From NCBI RefSeq assembly GCF_000421825.1, contig NZ_ATXT01000013.1, forward strand, positions 248,001-312,000: 64,000 bases of DNA. The letters are read 5' to 3'. A model generated the notes under the pieces. That model searched no databases and was not told the origin of the DNA. It saw only the letters and a list, made by a program, of their open reading frames with translations. Both the position numbers and the translations under genes were made by a program. Source of the stretch: Humibacter albus DSM 18994. GTDB lineage: Bacteria; Actinomycetota; Actinomycetes; Actinomycetales; Microbacteriaceae. The number at the start of each line of letters is the position of its first letter. Position 1 is the stretch's first letter. Below, one piece after another: positions 1 through 8,323 of the stretch.

Positions 1-23
1 GTCGCATCCCTCCGCCCACATCC

Positions 24-85
24 CGTTTCGAAGTCGAAAAATGCGGAATGCGTCGAGCGCCTGAACATTCTTTGACTTCGAAACG
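24..85. repeat. Inverted repeat pair, probable operator or hairpin
   Basis: CGTTTCGAAGTC at 24-35 and its exact reverse complement at 74-85 form two 12-bp arms with 38 bases between them. Reading outward the similarity continues (AAnAATG follows both arms), giving 18 of 20 matching bases. Each arm contains the palindrome TTCGAA, a core often seen in LacI-family operators of actinobacteria. The pair lies beyond the 3' end of the sugar permease at 116, so it may control a gene off the left edge or act as a long-loop transcript end. Seen directly; the role is inferred. Confidence 0.5.
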
Positions 86-115
86 AGGGTCGACGCGTCG
101 CGGCCCGCGAGGGCC

Positions 116-1024
116 TCACCCCTTGACCGCTCCGCTCGTCATGCCCGCGACGATCTGGCGGTTGAAGAAGATGTACATGATCAGCGGCGGGATCGTGATG
201 AGCAGGATGTTCATGAACAGCAGGTTGTACTGGCTCACCGACTGACTCTGGAAGTTGTAGAGCGTCAGCTGCACGGTGGGGTTGTCGCTGCTCGGCAGGA
301 AGTACAGCGGGCCGGTGAAGTCGTTGAATACCGCGACGGCCTGCACGACGATCACCGTCACGACCACCGGTCTCAGCAACGGAAGGATGACCTGGAAGAA
401 CAGGCGCATCGGTCCGGCTCCGTCGATGATCGCGGCCTCGTCCAGCTCCCGCGGAATGGTGGCGACGAACGCCCTGAAGAGCAGGATGGCGAACGAGAGC
501 CCGAGGGTGGCCTCGATCAGGATCATCCCGGTCAGCGTGTCGAAGATGCCGAGGCCCTGCAAGACCCAGATGGTGGGCACGACCGCCGGCGGCACGATCA
601 GGCCGGCGAGCACGAGGAAGTTCGCGATCGGATTGATCTTCGAACGCTTGCGGTGCAGCAGGTAGCCGACCATCGCCGAGAAGACGACCATGATGCCGAC
701 GCTGACGACGGTCAGCACGATGCTGTTGATGAAGGCCGCGAGCAACTGGTAGTTGTTCGTCTGGATGACCTCGAAGAAGTTCTGACCGAACTGCCACGTC
801 GTCGGCCAGTCGAGCCCCATCAGACCGGCTTCCTTCGGGTCCTTCACGGCCTGCAGCAAGATGAAGATGAACGGCACGAGGAACACGATGATCGACACGA
901 GAATGGCGATGATGCCGATCAGGTACTTGCGTGTGAACCGACGGAACGTCATCGGACGGCGCGGTCCGCGCCGGCGTTCGCCGGGGTTCGCGCTTGCGGT
1001 GGTGATCGCTCTGGTGACGGTCAC
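116..1024 (-). CDS. Carbohydrate ABC transporter permease (MalG type)
   Basis: A 302-residue inner-membrane permease of a CUT1 sugar importer. It has about six hydrophobic segments starting near residue 30 and the cytoplasmic EAA loop ELDEAAIIDGAGP in the C-terminal half, which docks with the ATPase. The GTG start at 1024 is chosen because it overlaps the stop of the upstream permease (GTGA) and follows GGAGG. The reading frame stays open far upstream, but that part is out of frame with anything conserved. It is the last gene of a three-gene operon (lipoprotein, MalF-type, MalG-type). No ATPase is encoded nearby; such importers often share an MsiK-type ATPase. The sugar is not predictable. 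Confidence 0.9.
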   Translation of the reverse strand: MTVTRAITTASANPGERRRGPRRPMTFRRFTRKYLIGIIAILVSIIVFLVPFIFILLQAVKDPKEAGLMGLDWPTTWQFGQNFFEVIQTNNYQLLAAFINSIVLTVVSVGIMVVFSAMVGYLLHRKRSKINPIANFLVLAGLIVPPAVVPTIWVLQGLGIFDTLTGMILIEATLGLSFAILLFRAFVATIPRELDEAAIIDGAGPMRLFFQVILPLLRPVVVTVIVVQAVAVFNDFTGPLYFLPSSDNPTVQLTLYNFQSQSVSQYNLLFMNILLITIPPLIMYIFFNRQIVAGMTSGAVKG

Positions 1025-1956
1025 AGGTCCGCCTCCTTCCGGTTGAGGAACCACTGCACGGGCACCATGATCGCGGTCACCACGAGGAAGAGGATGACGT
1101 TGCCGGCCGTGGAGAGGCCGAAGAACCCGGCCTGATACTGCTTGTAGATGACGGATGCGATGACGTCGCTCGAGAAGCCAGGGCCGCCGTTGGTCATGGC
1201 CCAGATCAGGTCGAAGGATCGCAGACCGCCGATGAGCGAGAGGATGATGACGGTCGCCATCGCGGGGCGGACGAGCGGGAGCGTGATGCTGCGGAACACC
1301 TTGAACGACCCTGCCCCGTCGACGCGAGCAGCCTCGAAGTAGTCGCTCGGAATGGCGACGATGCCCGCCATGAAGATGAGCGTCGCGATTCCGACGCCCT
1401 TCCAGATGTCGACTCCCGCGACGGTCAGCAGGGCGAGATGCGGATCGGTGTACCACCCCGGCTGGGGAAGATGGAAGAAGCCCAGCACCTGGTTGACGAC
1501 GCCGTGGAACGGGTCGAGCAACGCCTTGAAGGTCAGGCCGACGCCGACTGTCGAGACCAGCACTGGGAAGAACACGACGGCGCGCAGATATCCGCGTCCG
1601 AAGATCGGGTTCGTCAGAAGCAGTGCGAGTGCCAGTCCGAGGATGACCTTTGCCGCGGACGTGACGAATCCGTAGATGAACGTGTTGATGAACCCCTGCG
1701 TCAGCGCCGGGGTCTGGAAGAACTGCACGAAGTTGCCGAACCCGATGAACTGCTGGCTGAACAGAGTCCATCGCGTCAGTGCGAAGTAGAACGACGAGAA
1801 CGTCGGCACCGCGAAGAAGATGAGGTACAGCGCCCCGGCTGGTATGTAGAACCAGGAGGGGTAGGGGCTGCGGATGCCTCGGCGTCGGTCCTTCTTCGGT
1901 GCCTGCGGCGTCTTCGCCGTGGGCTTCCCTTCGATGTGCACTGCGGCACTGGTCAT
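1021..1956 (-). CDS. Carbohydrate ABC transporter permease (MalF type)
   Basis: A 311-residue membrane permease, partner of the MalG-type protein whose start overlaps its stop by 4 bases. An N-terminal cytoplasmic stretch precedes the first membrane segment (YIPAGALYLIFFAVP), and the EAA loop is DYFEAARVDGAGSFKVF. I place the start at 1956 (MTSAAVHIEG) because AAGGAG lies 6-7 bases upstream; the frame is open to 2016 and an ATG 27 bases into that extension is a weaker option. A perfect hairpin sits just upstream, between this gene and the binding protein. Confidence 0.9.
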   Translation of the reverse strand: MTSAAVHIEGKPTAKTPQAPKKDRRRGIRSPYPSWFYIPAGALYLIFFAVPTFSSFYFALTRWTLFSQQFIGFGNFVQFFQTPALTQGFINTFIYGFVTSAAKVILGLALALLLTNPIFGRGYLRAVVFFPVLVSTVGVGLTFKALLDPFHGVVNQVLGFFHLPQPGWYTDPHLALLTVAGVDIWKGVGIATLIFMAGIVAIPSDYFEAARVDGAGSFKVFRSITLPLVRPAMATVIILSLIGGLRSFDLIWAMTNGGPGFSSDVIASVIYKQYQAGFFGLSTAGNVILFLVVTAIMVPVQWFLNRKEADL

Positions 1957-1973
1957 GGGCGCTCCTTGATCAA

Positions 1974-2004
1974 GAGTGGGGGCCGACATCGCCGACCCCC
2001 ACTC
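1974..2004 (-). terminator. Intercistronic hairpin after the binding-protein gene
   Basis: GAGTGGGGG (1974-1982) and CCCCCACTC (1996-2004) form a perfect 9-bp stem with a 13-base loop. It lies 28 bases past the stop of the sugar-binding protein and just before the ribosome site of the first permease. Hairpins here commonly stabilise the binding-protein mRNA or partly terminate transcription, so that the lipoprotein is made in excess over the permeases. There is no U-tract. Confidence 0.6.
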
Positions 2005-2032
2005 GAGACGAATCATCAGATGTGGGTGCGGC

Positions 2033-3364
2033 TCACCAGCCCTTGATGCCGAGCTGCTGGGCCTGCGCCTTCACGTCCTGGTCGTACTGCTTCGCACCGG
2101 TCGCCGCCGATGTCGATCCCGACCCGACCGCCACGAGAATGGTCTCCAAGTTCGGTCCCTTGATCGGCGACTTGAACTCGAGCGCCGGGCTTGCGGCGTC
2201 GTCATCGATGTACTTCTGCACGTCCTGGGTGAATCCCGGTGCGCTCGACGGCAGCTTGCACGCGCTCGTCGCGTAAGGCCCGGCGACGGCGCCCGTCTTG
2301 TCTTGGACCGCGCATCCTGCAGGGGAGTTGGCGAAGGCCAGGAACTTCTTCGAGGCGTCGAGCTTGTCGTCCTTCGTCGTGCTGGAGATGTACAGGGCGT
2401 TCGGCTCCCAGAGCGTCAGCGACGTGTACTGCGCGTTCGGCGACGGGATCGCGAACACGCCGATGTCATTCACCGCGTCCGGGTTGTCCTGCTGCACGGT
2501 CGCCATCGACGAGGTCAGCATCGGATACTGTGCCGCCTTGCCGGATGCGAGAGCATCCATCGCCTGGGCGTTGGTCATCGACGCATAGTCCTTGTTGACC
2601 AGTCCGTCGGCGGTGATCTCCGCTGTGTGCTGGAATCCCTCGAATGCGGGCTGGTTCACGTACTTGGCGTCACCCTTGTTGTACGTGTAGTTGTCCGCCC
2701 AGTCCGGATCCTGCTTGTTGATGTTGGCGAAGTCGCCGAGCACGAGCAGCTGGCTGGTCCAGGTGTCACCGAACGACTGGAGGATCGGGGTCACGCTGGG
2801 ATCTGCCGAGGCGATCTTCTTGCTGTTGGCGATGAACTCATCCCACGTGGTGGGGATCGAAAGACCGAGCTGCTTGTAGATCTTCTTGTTGTAGAGGATG
2901 CCGCCGGCAGAGGAGGTGCCCAGCGGAGCGCCGTAGACCTTGTCGCCGACCGAGACGACGTCCTTGAAGTTCTTGTCGAGGTCCTTCACCCACGACTCGC
3001 CACTGATGTCGACCATCGACGTCTTCGGATTGAGCGCCTGGAAGAGCGATCCCGAGTTGTAGTGGAAGACGTTGTCCATCGTCTTCGTCGACAGCTTGGT
3101 CTTCATCAGGTTGTCGCCCTGCGTTCCCGCCGGCTGAGTGTCCATCTTGACGCTGATGTCGGGGTACTTCTTCTCGAACGCGGCGATAAGGGCCTTGCCT
3201 TGTGCCCGGTCGGCCGAGTCGTTCTGGGTCAGGAAGGTGATCGTCACCTTGCTGCCCGAGTTCGAGCCGGAACCGCCGAATCCGCTGCAGCCCGTGAGCG
3301 CGAGGGCGGCCGCGGCGATGGATGCGGTCGCCACCAGGGCGCGCCGCAGAGGGGTGAACTTCAT
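2033..3364 (-). CDS. Extracellular sugar-binding lipoprotein of ABC importer
   Basis: A 443-residue solute-binding protein (family 1). The start at 3364 (MKFTPLRRAL) follows AAGGAGGT at ideal spacing; an in-frame upstream start lacks one. The N-terminus is a lipoprotein signal with lipobox LTGC about 25 residues in, followed by a Gly/Ser linker, so the mature protein is anchored outside the membrane. The body carries a typical sugar-binding lobe (TITFLTQNDSADRAQGKALI) and the late AFANSPAGC region. It heads an operon with the two permeases and has its own promoter and LacI-type operators upstream. The ligand is probably an oligosaccharide but cannot be told. Confidence 0.9.
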   Translation of the reverse strand: MKFTPLRRALVATASIAAAALALTGCSGFGGSGSNSGSKVTITFLTQNDSADRAQGKALIAAFEKKYPDISVKMDTQPAGTQGDNLMKTKLSTKTMDNVFHYNSGSLFQALNPKTSMVDISGESWVKDLDKNFKDVVSVGDKVYGAPLGTSSAGGILYNKKIYKQLGLSIPTTWDEFIANSKKIASADPSVTPILQSFGDTWTSQLLVLGDFANINKQDPDWADNYTYNKGDAKYVNQPAFEGFQHTAEITADGLVNKDYASMTNAQAMDALASGKAAQYPMLTSSMATVQQDNPDAVNDIGVFAIPSPNAQYTSLTLWEPNALYISSTTKDDKLDASKKFLAFANSPAGCAVQDKTGAVAGPYATSACKLPSSAPGFTQDVQKYIDDDAASPALEFKSPIKGPNLETILVAVGSGSTSAATGAKQYDQDVKAQAQQLGIKGW

Positions 3365-3430
3365 CCCGTTACCTCCTTGTAATGCGAGACGGCCATTTCC
3401 GCTCGACACCGGGAATTGCTCGAATGGGAA

Positions 3431-3482
3431 TTGAAACCATTCAACTCATCGAACGATACGGTGCAGCGGGGCAGCCGGTCAA
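3431..3482 (-). promoter_or_regulatory. Promoter with overlapping LacI-type operator
   Basis: On the minus strand TTGACC (3482-3477) and TATCGT (3458-3453) are separated by 18 bases, a plausible -35/-10 pair. The inverted repeat TTGAATGGTTTCAA (3444-3431) then covers roughly +2 to +15, where a repressor would block initiation. It lies about 70 bases upstream of the sugar-binding lipoprotein start. Sequence matches are seen; promoter activity is inferred. Confidence 0.5.
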
Positions 3483-3526
3483 GGAGTTTTCCTCGGACGC
3501 GATCACGATCATGTAACTCACGGCGT

Positions 3527-3542
3527 GGGCAAACGCTTTCCC
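3527..3542. promoter_or_regulatory. Second LacI-type operator (GGGCAAACGCTTTCCC)
   Basis: An imperfect palindrome with 12 of 16 symmetric bases and a central CG, the usual layout of LacI/CcpA-like operators. It lies about 97 bp (centre to centre) upstream of the operator that overlaps the promoter, a distance compatible with repression by DNA looping. No LacI gene is adjacent, so the cognate regulator is elsewhere. The rest of the gap to the aminotransferase stop at 3690 shows nothing else that I can support. Confidence 0.45.
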
Positions 3543-3689
3543 TGCAGAGTGCCCATGAATCGTTTCACGGCGACCGTCTGTCTTCGCAGAAAGAGCCCCT
3601 CGGTTCGCCGAAGACGGCGTCTCTCTTCAAGAAGAGTCGGCGTCTGCGGGGGAGGGCCGCGGAACAGCGAGTCGAGGCCTGCGTTCTCG

Positions 3690-4802
3690 TCAGACAGCGC
3701 CGAGTACGTCGGCGGCGGCGTCCACGTCCGCCCCTGCGCCGAGGCGGCGGAGCGCGGCGGCGTAGGCGAGCACGCCCGTCGCGACCGCGGCGTGGTTCGC
3801 CCGCGCGCCGGTGTGGTTGAGCCGCAGGAACCGGCCGGATGCCGCGCCCTGCGCCGGTGAGATCGTCTCGTCGAGCCGGCGGGCGGCATCCAGGAGTGCA
3901 TCGGCCGAGGCGCCCTCCGGCACCGGGGCGAGGGTGACCAGATGCGAGGCGCGCGCGTCGGCGACCGGGGCGGGGGAGGCATGCGGCCCGAGTGCTCGCA
4001 GCGCCGATCGAGCGAGAGCAGAAGCCCGCGCGTGCCGTTCGATGACGGCGTCGACGCCCTCGGCGAGCACGGCGTCGACGGCGTGGTCGAGGGCCCAGAA
4101 CGACAGCGGGTCGGGCATTCCCGGCAGCGCGCCGCGGCCCGCGTCGAGCCACCCCCGCTTGAGGTCGAGCAACGAGAGCACGGATGCCACGCCTCGCGTC
4201 GCTGCAGATCCTCGCGCGATCGCCGCCCAGCCCGCCTCCGTCACCGAGACGAACGACAGCGACGATGGTCCGTCGAGTGACTTCTGCGCACCGGCGACCA
4301 CCACGTCGAGGCCCCACTCGTGCGCGTGCAGCGAGTGGCCGCCGACGGAGGCGACGGCATCCACGAGCACGAGCGCACCGTGGGCGCGGGCGACGGCGGC
4401 AAGCTCCTGCAGCGGGTTCACCACGCCGGTCGCGGCCTCGCCGTGCGTGATGTAGACGGCATCCGCCGGATGCTCGGCCAGTTCCGCTTCGAGCATGTCA
4501 GCCTCGATCGCCGCCACTTCGTCGGCCCCCACTGCATGGCTGCGGAGCCGGCGCACCTCGGCGCCGGTCGCCTCGAGCCAGCGGGCGAACACGTCGCCGT
4601 AGGGACTCGTGACGAGTACGAGCACGCGCAGCCCCGGCCGTCCGACCGATGCGGCGAGGGCCTCGAGCGCGATGATCGCCTCGCCCTGCACGAACACGAC
4701 ATCGCCGCGAGACCCGAGAACACCGCCGAGCCGGTCTGCGAGCAGGCCGTATCTCTCGGCGGGGAAGGCCGGAACTGCGAAGCGGGCGGGCGTGGTGATC
4801 AT
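3690..4802 (-). CDS. Class V aminotransferase (PLP-dependent)
   Basis: A 370-residue fold-type I, class V aminotransferase of the alanine-glyoxylate/serine-pyruvate type. Visible marks are the cofactor-contacting LVDAVASVGG and the PLP-binding lysine in GAQKSLDG (about residue 174 from this start). ITHGEAATGVVNPL matches the THxExxTG region. I choose the ATG at 4802 because GAGGA precedes it; an ATG at 4865 overlapping the permease stop (ATGA) is also possible and would add a His-rich tail. It is the last gene of the polyamine-type importer operon, so it probably deaminates the imported amine or an amino acid made from it. The exact substrate is unknown. Confidence 0.75.
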   Translation of the reverse strand: MITTPARFAVPAFPAERYGLLADRLGGVLGSRGDVVFVQGEAIIALEALAASVGRPGLRVLVLVTSPYGDVFARWLEATGAEVRRLRSHAVGADEVAAIEADMLEAELAEHPADAVYITHGEAATGVVNPLQELAAVARAHGALVLVDAVASVGGHSLHAHEWGLDVVVAGAQKSLDGPSSLSFVSVTEAGWAAIARGSAATRGVASVLSLLDLKRGWLDAGRGALPGMPDPLSFWALDHAVDAVLAEGVDAVIERHARASALARSALRALGPHASPAPVADARASHLVTLAPVPEGASADALLDAARRLDETISPAQGAASGRFLRLNHTGARANHAAVATGVLAYAAALRRLGAGADVDAAADVLGAV

Positions 4803-4861
4803 CAAGTTCCTCGGAGGGGCGTGCCGGTGCGTTGTCGCGTCGGCGAGCGGGTGCGCATGGT

Positions 4862-5884
4862 TCATAACTCAGGCCGGTTGGCGGGTTCGCCTGCGCGGTC
4901 GGGCACCAGCGCGGCTGGAAGGTCGGCGCCGTCCTGAGACGCGAACGGCGAATCGTCCGCACCATTGGATTGGCCGAGGGCGCGCTGTTCACGCGAATCC
5001 CGTCCGCGCACCGCCCGCCGCAGCGTCGTGCGCAGCAGCAGCGCGGCCAGCGCGAGCACCACAATCGTCGCCGCGAAGATCACCACGGCCGTCGCATACA
5101 CGGCGGGCGTCGCGCCGTACTGCAGGGTGCCGTACAGGTAGACGGTGAGCACGTTGACGGTCGGGGTCGACAGAAAGTTGGCGATCACCACGTTGTCGAA
5201 CGCGAACGTGTAGGCGATGAGCGCAGCCGCACCGATCGCGGGCCCGAGCTGGGGCAGCACGATAGTGCTCAGGGTGGCGAGCCGGGATGCGCCGAGGTCG
5301 GCGGCGGCATCCTCGACTCCGGCGTCGAGCGTGAGCACGCGAGCCCGGATCACGAAGGCGACCACGGAGATGCTCGGCGGCGTGAGCGCAGCGATGAGCG
5401 TGAACTCGCTGAGCGACACGTGCGTCTCCGTATAGAAGAGGAGCAGCGAGACGCCGAGCACCGTCTCGGGCACGATCAGCAGAATGTACGTCAGCCCGGC
5501 CAGCAGTCGGCGCACGATGCGGTTCGGGTTGCGGGCCAGCTCGAAGCCGAGGATCGTGCCGATCAGCACTGCGATCACGGCCGCCCAGAACGCGACGACG
5601 AGACTGGTGCCGGTCGCCTGGCGGATGGTCGGATCCGTGAACGCCTGCACGTACCAGTCGCCCGTGAAACCGGTGAACGCAGAGGTCTGCTTGCCGTCGA
5701 CCCCCACATTGAACGAGTACCAGACGGCCGTGACGATCGGCGAGAACAGGAACAGCACGGCCACGCCGAACCATGCCCACAGCGCGATGCCGGTGGCGAG
5801 GTGCGGCGCACCGCGGTGTGGGGCATCCAGTGTGGACTCGGACGACGGATGCCCCGACGTGCGCGTGAGGGCGGGTGCGGTCAT
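4862..5884 (-). CDS. Polyamine-type ABC transporter permease (PotC-like)
   Basis: A 340-residue permease with an N-terminal cytoplasmic tail, then a membrane segment (ALWAWFGVAVLFLFSPIVTAVWYSF) and an EAA loop DAAADLGASRLATL, as in PotC/YdcV. The ATG at 5884 overlaps the stop of the preceding permease (ATGA), so the two are translationally coupled. About 40 residues at the C-terminus are hydrophilic and unusual for the family. Its partners are the PotB-like permease and the PotD/PotF-like lipoprotein; the ATPase (PotA) is not encoded in the operon. Confidence 0.85.
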   Translation of the reverse strand: MTAPALTRTSGHPSSESTLDAPHRGAPHLATGIALWAWFGVAVLFLFSPIVTAVWYSFNVGVDGKQTSAFTGFTGDWYVQAFTDPTIRQATGTSLVVAFWAAVIAVLIGTILGFELARNPNRIVRRLLAGLTYILLIVPETVLGVSLLLFYTETHVSLSEFTLIAALTPPSISVVAFVIRARVLTLDAGVEDAAADLGASRLATLSTIVLPQLGPAIGAAALIAYTFAFDNVVIANFLSTPTVNVLTVYLYGTLQYGATPAVYATAVVIFAATIVVLALAALLLRTTLRRAVRGRDSREQRALGQSNGADDSPFASQDGADLPAALVPDRAGEPANRPEL

Positions 5885-6750
5885 CCTCGCTCGCCTTCCG
5901 CTCCGGCGGCGTCGAACCCGCGCGTCAGCCGAACCAGCAACCCGACGACGACGGCGATGGCGAGCACGAGCAGCACGACCATGGCCGATCCGAGCGCATA
6001 GTTCTGCGACTGCACGTACTGCGACGAGATGGCCTGCGACAGGAACAGTCCCTTGTTGCCGCCGAGCAGCACCGGAATGACGAGCTCGCCCAGCATCGGC
6101 ACCGCCGTCAGCAGGGCGGCCGTCGCGATGCCCGGCCGGCTCAGCGGCACGATCACCGTCCAGAACGTGGCGGCACCGGATGCCCCGAGATCCTGACTCG
6201 CCTCGATCACCTCGGACGGAATGCGGTCGAGCACCACGGTAAGGGCGATCACGGCGATCGGCAGATATACCGCGATCGTGCCCACGATGACGGCGGGCAG
6301 CGAGTCGAGGATCGTCAGAGGCGAATGGAGCAGGCCGGTGGCTCGGAGCATCCTCTCCAGCGGTCCGCCCTGGGCGAGAAGGATCTGCCACGACATCACG
6401 CGGATGAGCAGGCTTGCCAGGTAGGGCACCAGGATGAGCGCGAACGCGATCACCTTGAACCGGCCGCTGCGCCGAGCGATCGCGTACGCGATCGGATAGG
6501 CGAACACGAGGCAGAGGGCACTCGAACCGACCGCGAACGCGACCGTGCGCACGAACGTCTCGAGGTAGAGCGGGCCGAGCGCTTGCGCATAGTTGTCGAG
6601 TGAGAAGCCGAGCTCGATCGTGCCGAACCCGGCGGTGCCGAACGAGTAGACCAGGGTGAATCCGAGCGGCACGAGAAACAGCACTGCGAGCCAGGCGAGC
6701 GGGATGGCTGCCAGCACGTGGTCGCCGGTGTTCCGTCTCACGGCTGACAT
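5881..6750 (-). CDS. Polyamine-type ABC transporter permease (PotB-like)
   Basis: A 289-residue membrane permease. Six hydrophobic segments are visible, the first at residues 12-36, and the EAA loop EASQDLGASGAATFWTVIVP fits the spermidine/putrescine class. It lies 34 bases after the binding protein and overlaps the PotC-like gene by 4 bases. Together they would form the transmembrane heterodimer of the importer. Confidence 0.85.
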   Translation of the reverse strand: MSAVRRNTGDHVLAAIPLAWLAVLFLVPLGFTLVYSFGTAGFGTIELGFSLDNYAQALGPLYLETFVRTVAFAVGSSALCLVFAYPIAYAIARRSGRFKVIAFALILVPYLASLLIRVMSWQILLAQGGPLERMLRATGLLHSPLTILDSLPAVIVGTIAVYLPIAVIALTVVLDRIPSEVIEASQDLGASGAATFWTVIVPLSRPGIATAALLTAVPMLGELVIPVLLGGNKGLFLSQAISSQYVQSQNYALGSAMVVLLVLAIAVVVGLLVRLTRGFDAAGAEGERG

Positions 6751-6784
6751 CCTCCCATCACGCCCGCCGACGTGGCCATGCCGC

Positions 6785-7933
6785 TCAGCCGGCGGCCGCC
6801 TGCACCTTGGTCTGGACCTCCTGGAACGTCGGATACGTGTCGGGGTTGACGACGAACGTCGTCAACTTGTCGAAGTCAACGTCCGGCCCGCCGAAGATGA
6901 GGTCGCGCTCCTTCACGTCGGAGGGCAGCTTGCTCTTCAGTCCCTTCAGCGACGCCGGGTAACCGAGATAGACGGTTTCATTCACCTGGACCTTCGGCGT
7001 CAACTGGTATTCGAGGAACTGGTAGCTCCGCTCGAGGTCGGGAGCGTTCTTCGCGATCGAGAAACTGTCCACCCACAGCTCGCTCGTCGGGCCGGGCACG
7101 ACCCACTTGAGCTTCGGGTTGAGAAGGATGGCGTTGCGGGCGTACGCCTGGTTCGCGAGTGCCATCACGATGGCGCCGCTCGCCATGGCGTTGGCGTCGA
7201 AGGCGGAGAACGTCTTCACGTGCTTCGCGAAGCCGACGAGGAAGTCCTCGGTGCCCTTGATGTCGGAGATCTTCTTCGTGTTCAGGTCTTTGCCCTGCAT
7301 CCACAGCGCCGGTCCGACGGTCTCCTCCGCGGCGCTCGTCATGCGGATGCGCCCGCTCACGCCGGGCTTGGCGCCCGCGTCGAAGAAGTCCTGCCAGGTC
7401 TTGATCTCGCCACCGGTGGCATCCGGATCGTAGACCACGCCGAGCAGACCCCAGTCCTTCGGGATGGAGTACTTGTTGCCCGGGTCGTAGTTGCGGTTCA
7501 GCAGGGACTGATCAAGATGCTTCAGGTCGAGCCGATCGAGGTCGAGCTCTTCGAGCAGGCCCTTGCCTGCGATCTGCTTGATCCAGCCCGACGAGGGGAC
7601 GACGATGTCGTAGCCCGCGCCGGCCGCGGAGTTGAGCTTGGTGAAGAGCGTGTTCGTATCGGTGTACGTGGAGATCTTGGGCGTCACGCCGTACTTCTTG
7701 GCGTAGGCGGCGAGGTCGTCCTTGGAGAAGTAGTCAGGCCAGCTGTAGATGTTCAGCTGGTTCGTGAGCTTCGCGGACGCCGTCGCCGAGCCCCCCGACC
7801 CGGTCGACGAGCAGGCGGCCAGGAACGCGGCGAGCGGCGTAAGCGCCGCGGCGCCGAGAACGGTGCGGCGGCTTACCGAGCCGGTCAGGGTGCGGGAAAG
7901 GGCGGAGTCAACGCCTGGGCGCGCGGTGCTCAT
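6785..7933 (-). CDS. Polyamine-type substrate-binding lipoprotein (PotD/PotF-like)
   Basis: A 382-residue extracellular binding protein of the spermidine/putrescine family. The mature part opens with LNIYSWPDYFSKDDLAAYAKKYG, split here as the family's YxW...Y region, followed by KISTYTDTNTLFTKL. Its signal has twin arginines (SRRTVLG) and a lipobox LAAC, so it may be exported by Tat and lipidated. The start at 7933 follows AAAGGA; the open frame continues upstream without support. It is first in a four-gene operon with two permeases and an aminotransferase. The ligand could be putrescine, another polyamine or a related amine. Confidence 0.85.
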   Translation of the reverse strand: MSTARPGVDSALSRTLTGSVSRRTVLGAAALTPLAAFLAACSSTGSGGSATASAKLTNQLNIYSWPDYFSKDDLAAYAKKYGVTPKISTYTDTNTLFTKLNSAAGAGYDIVVPSSGWIKQIAGKGLLEELDLDRLDLKHLDQSLLNRNYDPGNKYSIPKDWGLLGVVYDPDATGGEIKTWQDFFDAGAKPGVSGRIRMTSAAEETVGPALWMQGKDLNTKKISDIKGTEDFLVGFAKHVKTFSAFDANAMASGAIVMALANQAYARNAILLNPKLKWVVPGPTSELWVDSFSIAKNAPDLERSYQFLEYQLTPKVQVNETVYLGYPASLKGLKSKLPSDVKERDLIFGGPDVDFDKLTTFVVNPDTYPTFQEVQTKVQAAAG

Positions 7934-8088
7934 GACAGTTCCTTTGCTGTGGGGCCCCTCGCCGCGCGGGTTGTGCCATCGCGGCGGCGGTCGGGGGAAT
8001 GGAGGATGCCTCACAACAAAGGTAATCACCGCGCCCAGGCGTCGGCGTGGCCGCGGTCACCGGACGTAATGCGAAGGTGCTCAGGCGC

Positions 8089-8247
8089 TCACACGCTTCG
8101 CCGCACGAGCCGGATGATCCCCACGATCACAGCGATGATCAGAATGATGATTCCGATCCAGAGCAGGAACTTCGCTGCTCCGATGAAGATGCCCAGCAGG
8201 AGCAGGACGATGCCGACGATGAGAAGGAGTATGGCGAGACCAATCAT
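8089..8247 (-). CDS. Small hydrophobic membrane protein
   Basis: A 52-residue protein that is almost entirely hydrophobic (MIGLAILLLIVGIVLLLLGI...) with two membrane segments and a short basic end (RLVRRSV). An in-frame GTG at 8283 would add 12 residues. I recognise no function; similar tiny membrane proteins occur in actinobacteria and are often stress-linked, but nothing here shows that. Confidence 0.6.
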   Translation of the reverse strand: MIGLAILLLIVGIVLLLLGIFIGAAKFLLWIGIIILIIAVIVGIIRLVRRSV

Positions 8248-8323
8248 CCCGTCACTCTGACCGGTCGCCTCCGGCGTAAACACCCCTTGCTTCCCCGCGT
8301 GGAGTGTGCTTCTGGTCGGGCGG

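Noticed and set aside
1976-3382. A 468-codon open frame opposite to the first sugar-binding protein
   Set aside because: Arg/Val/Leu-rich shadow of a clear lipoprotein gene.
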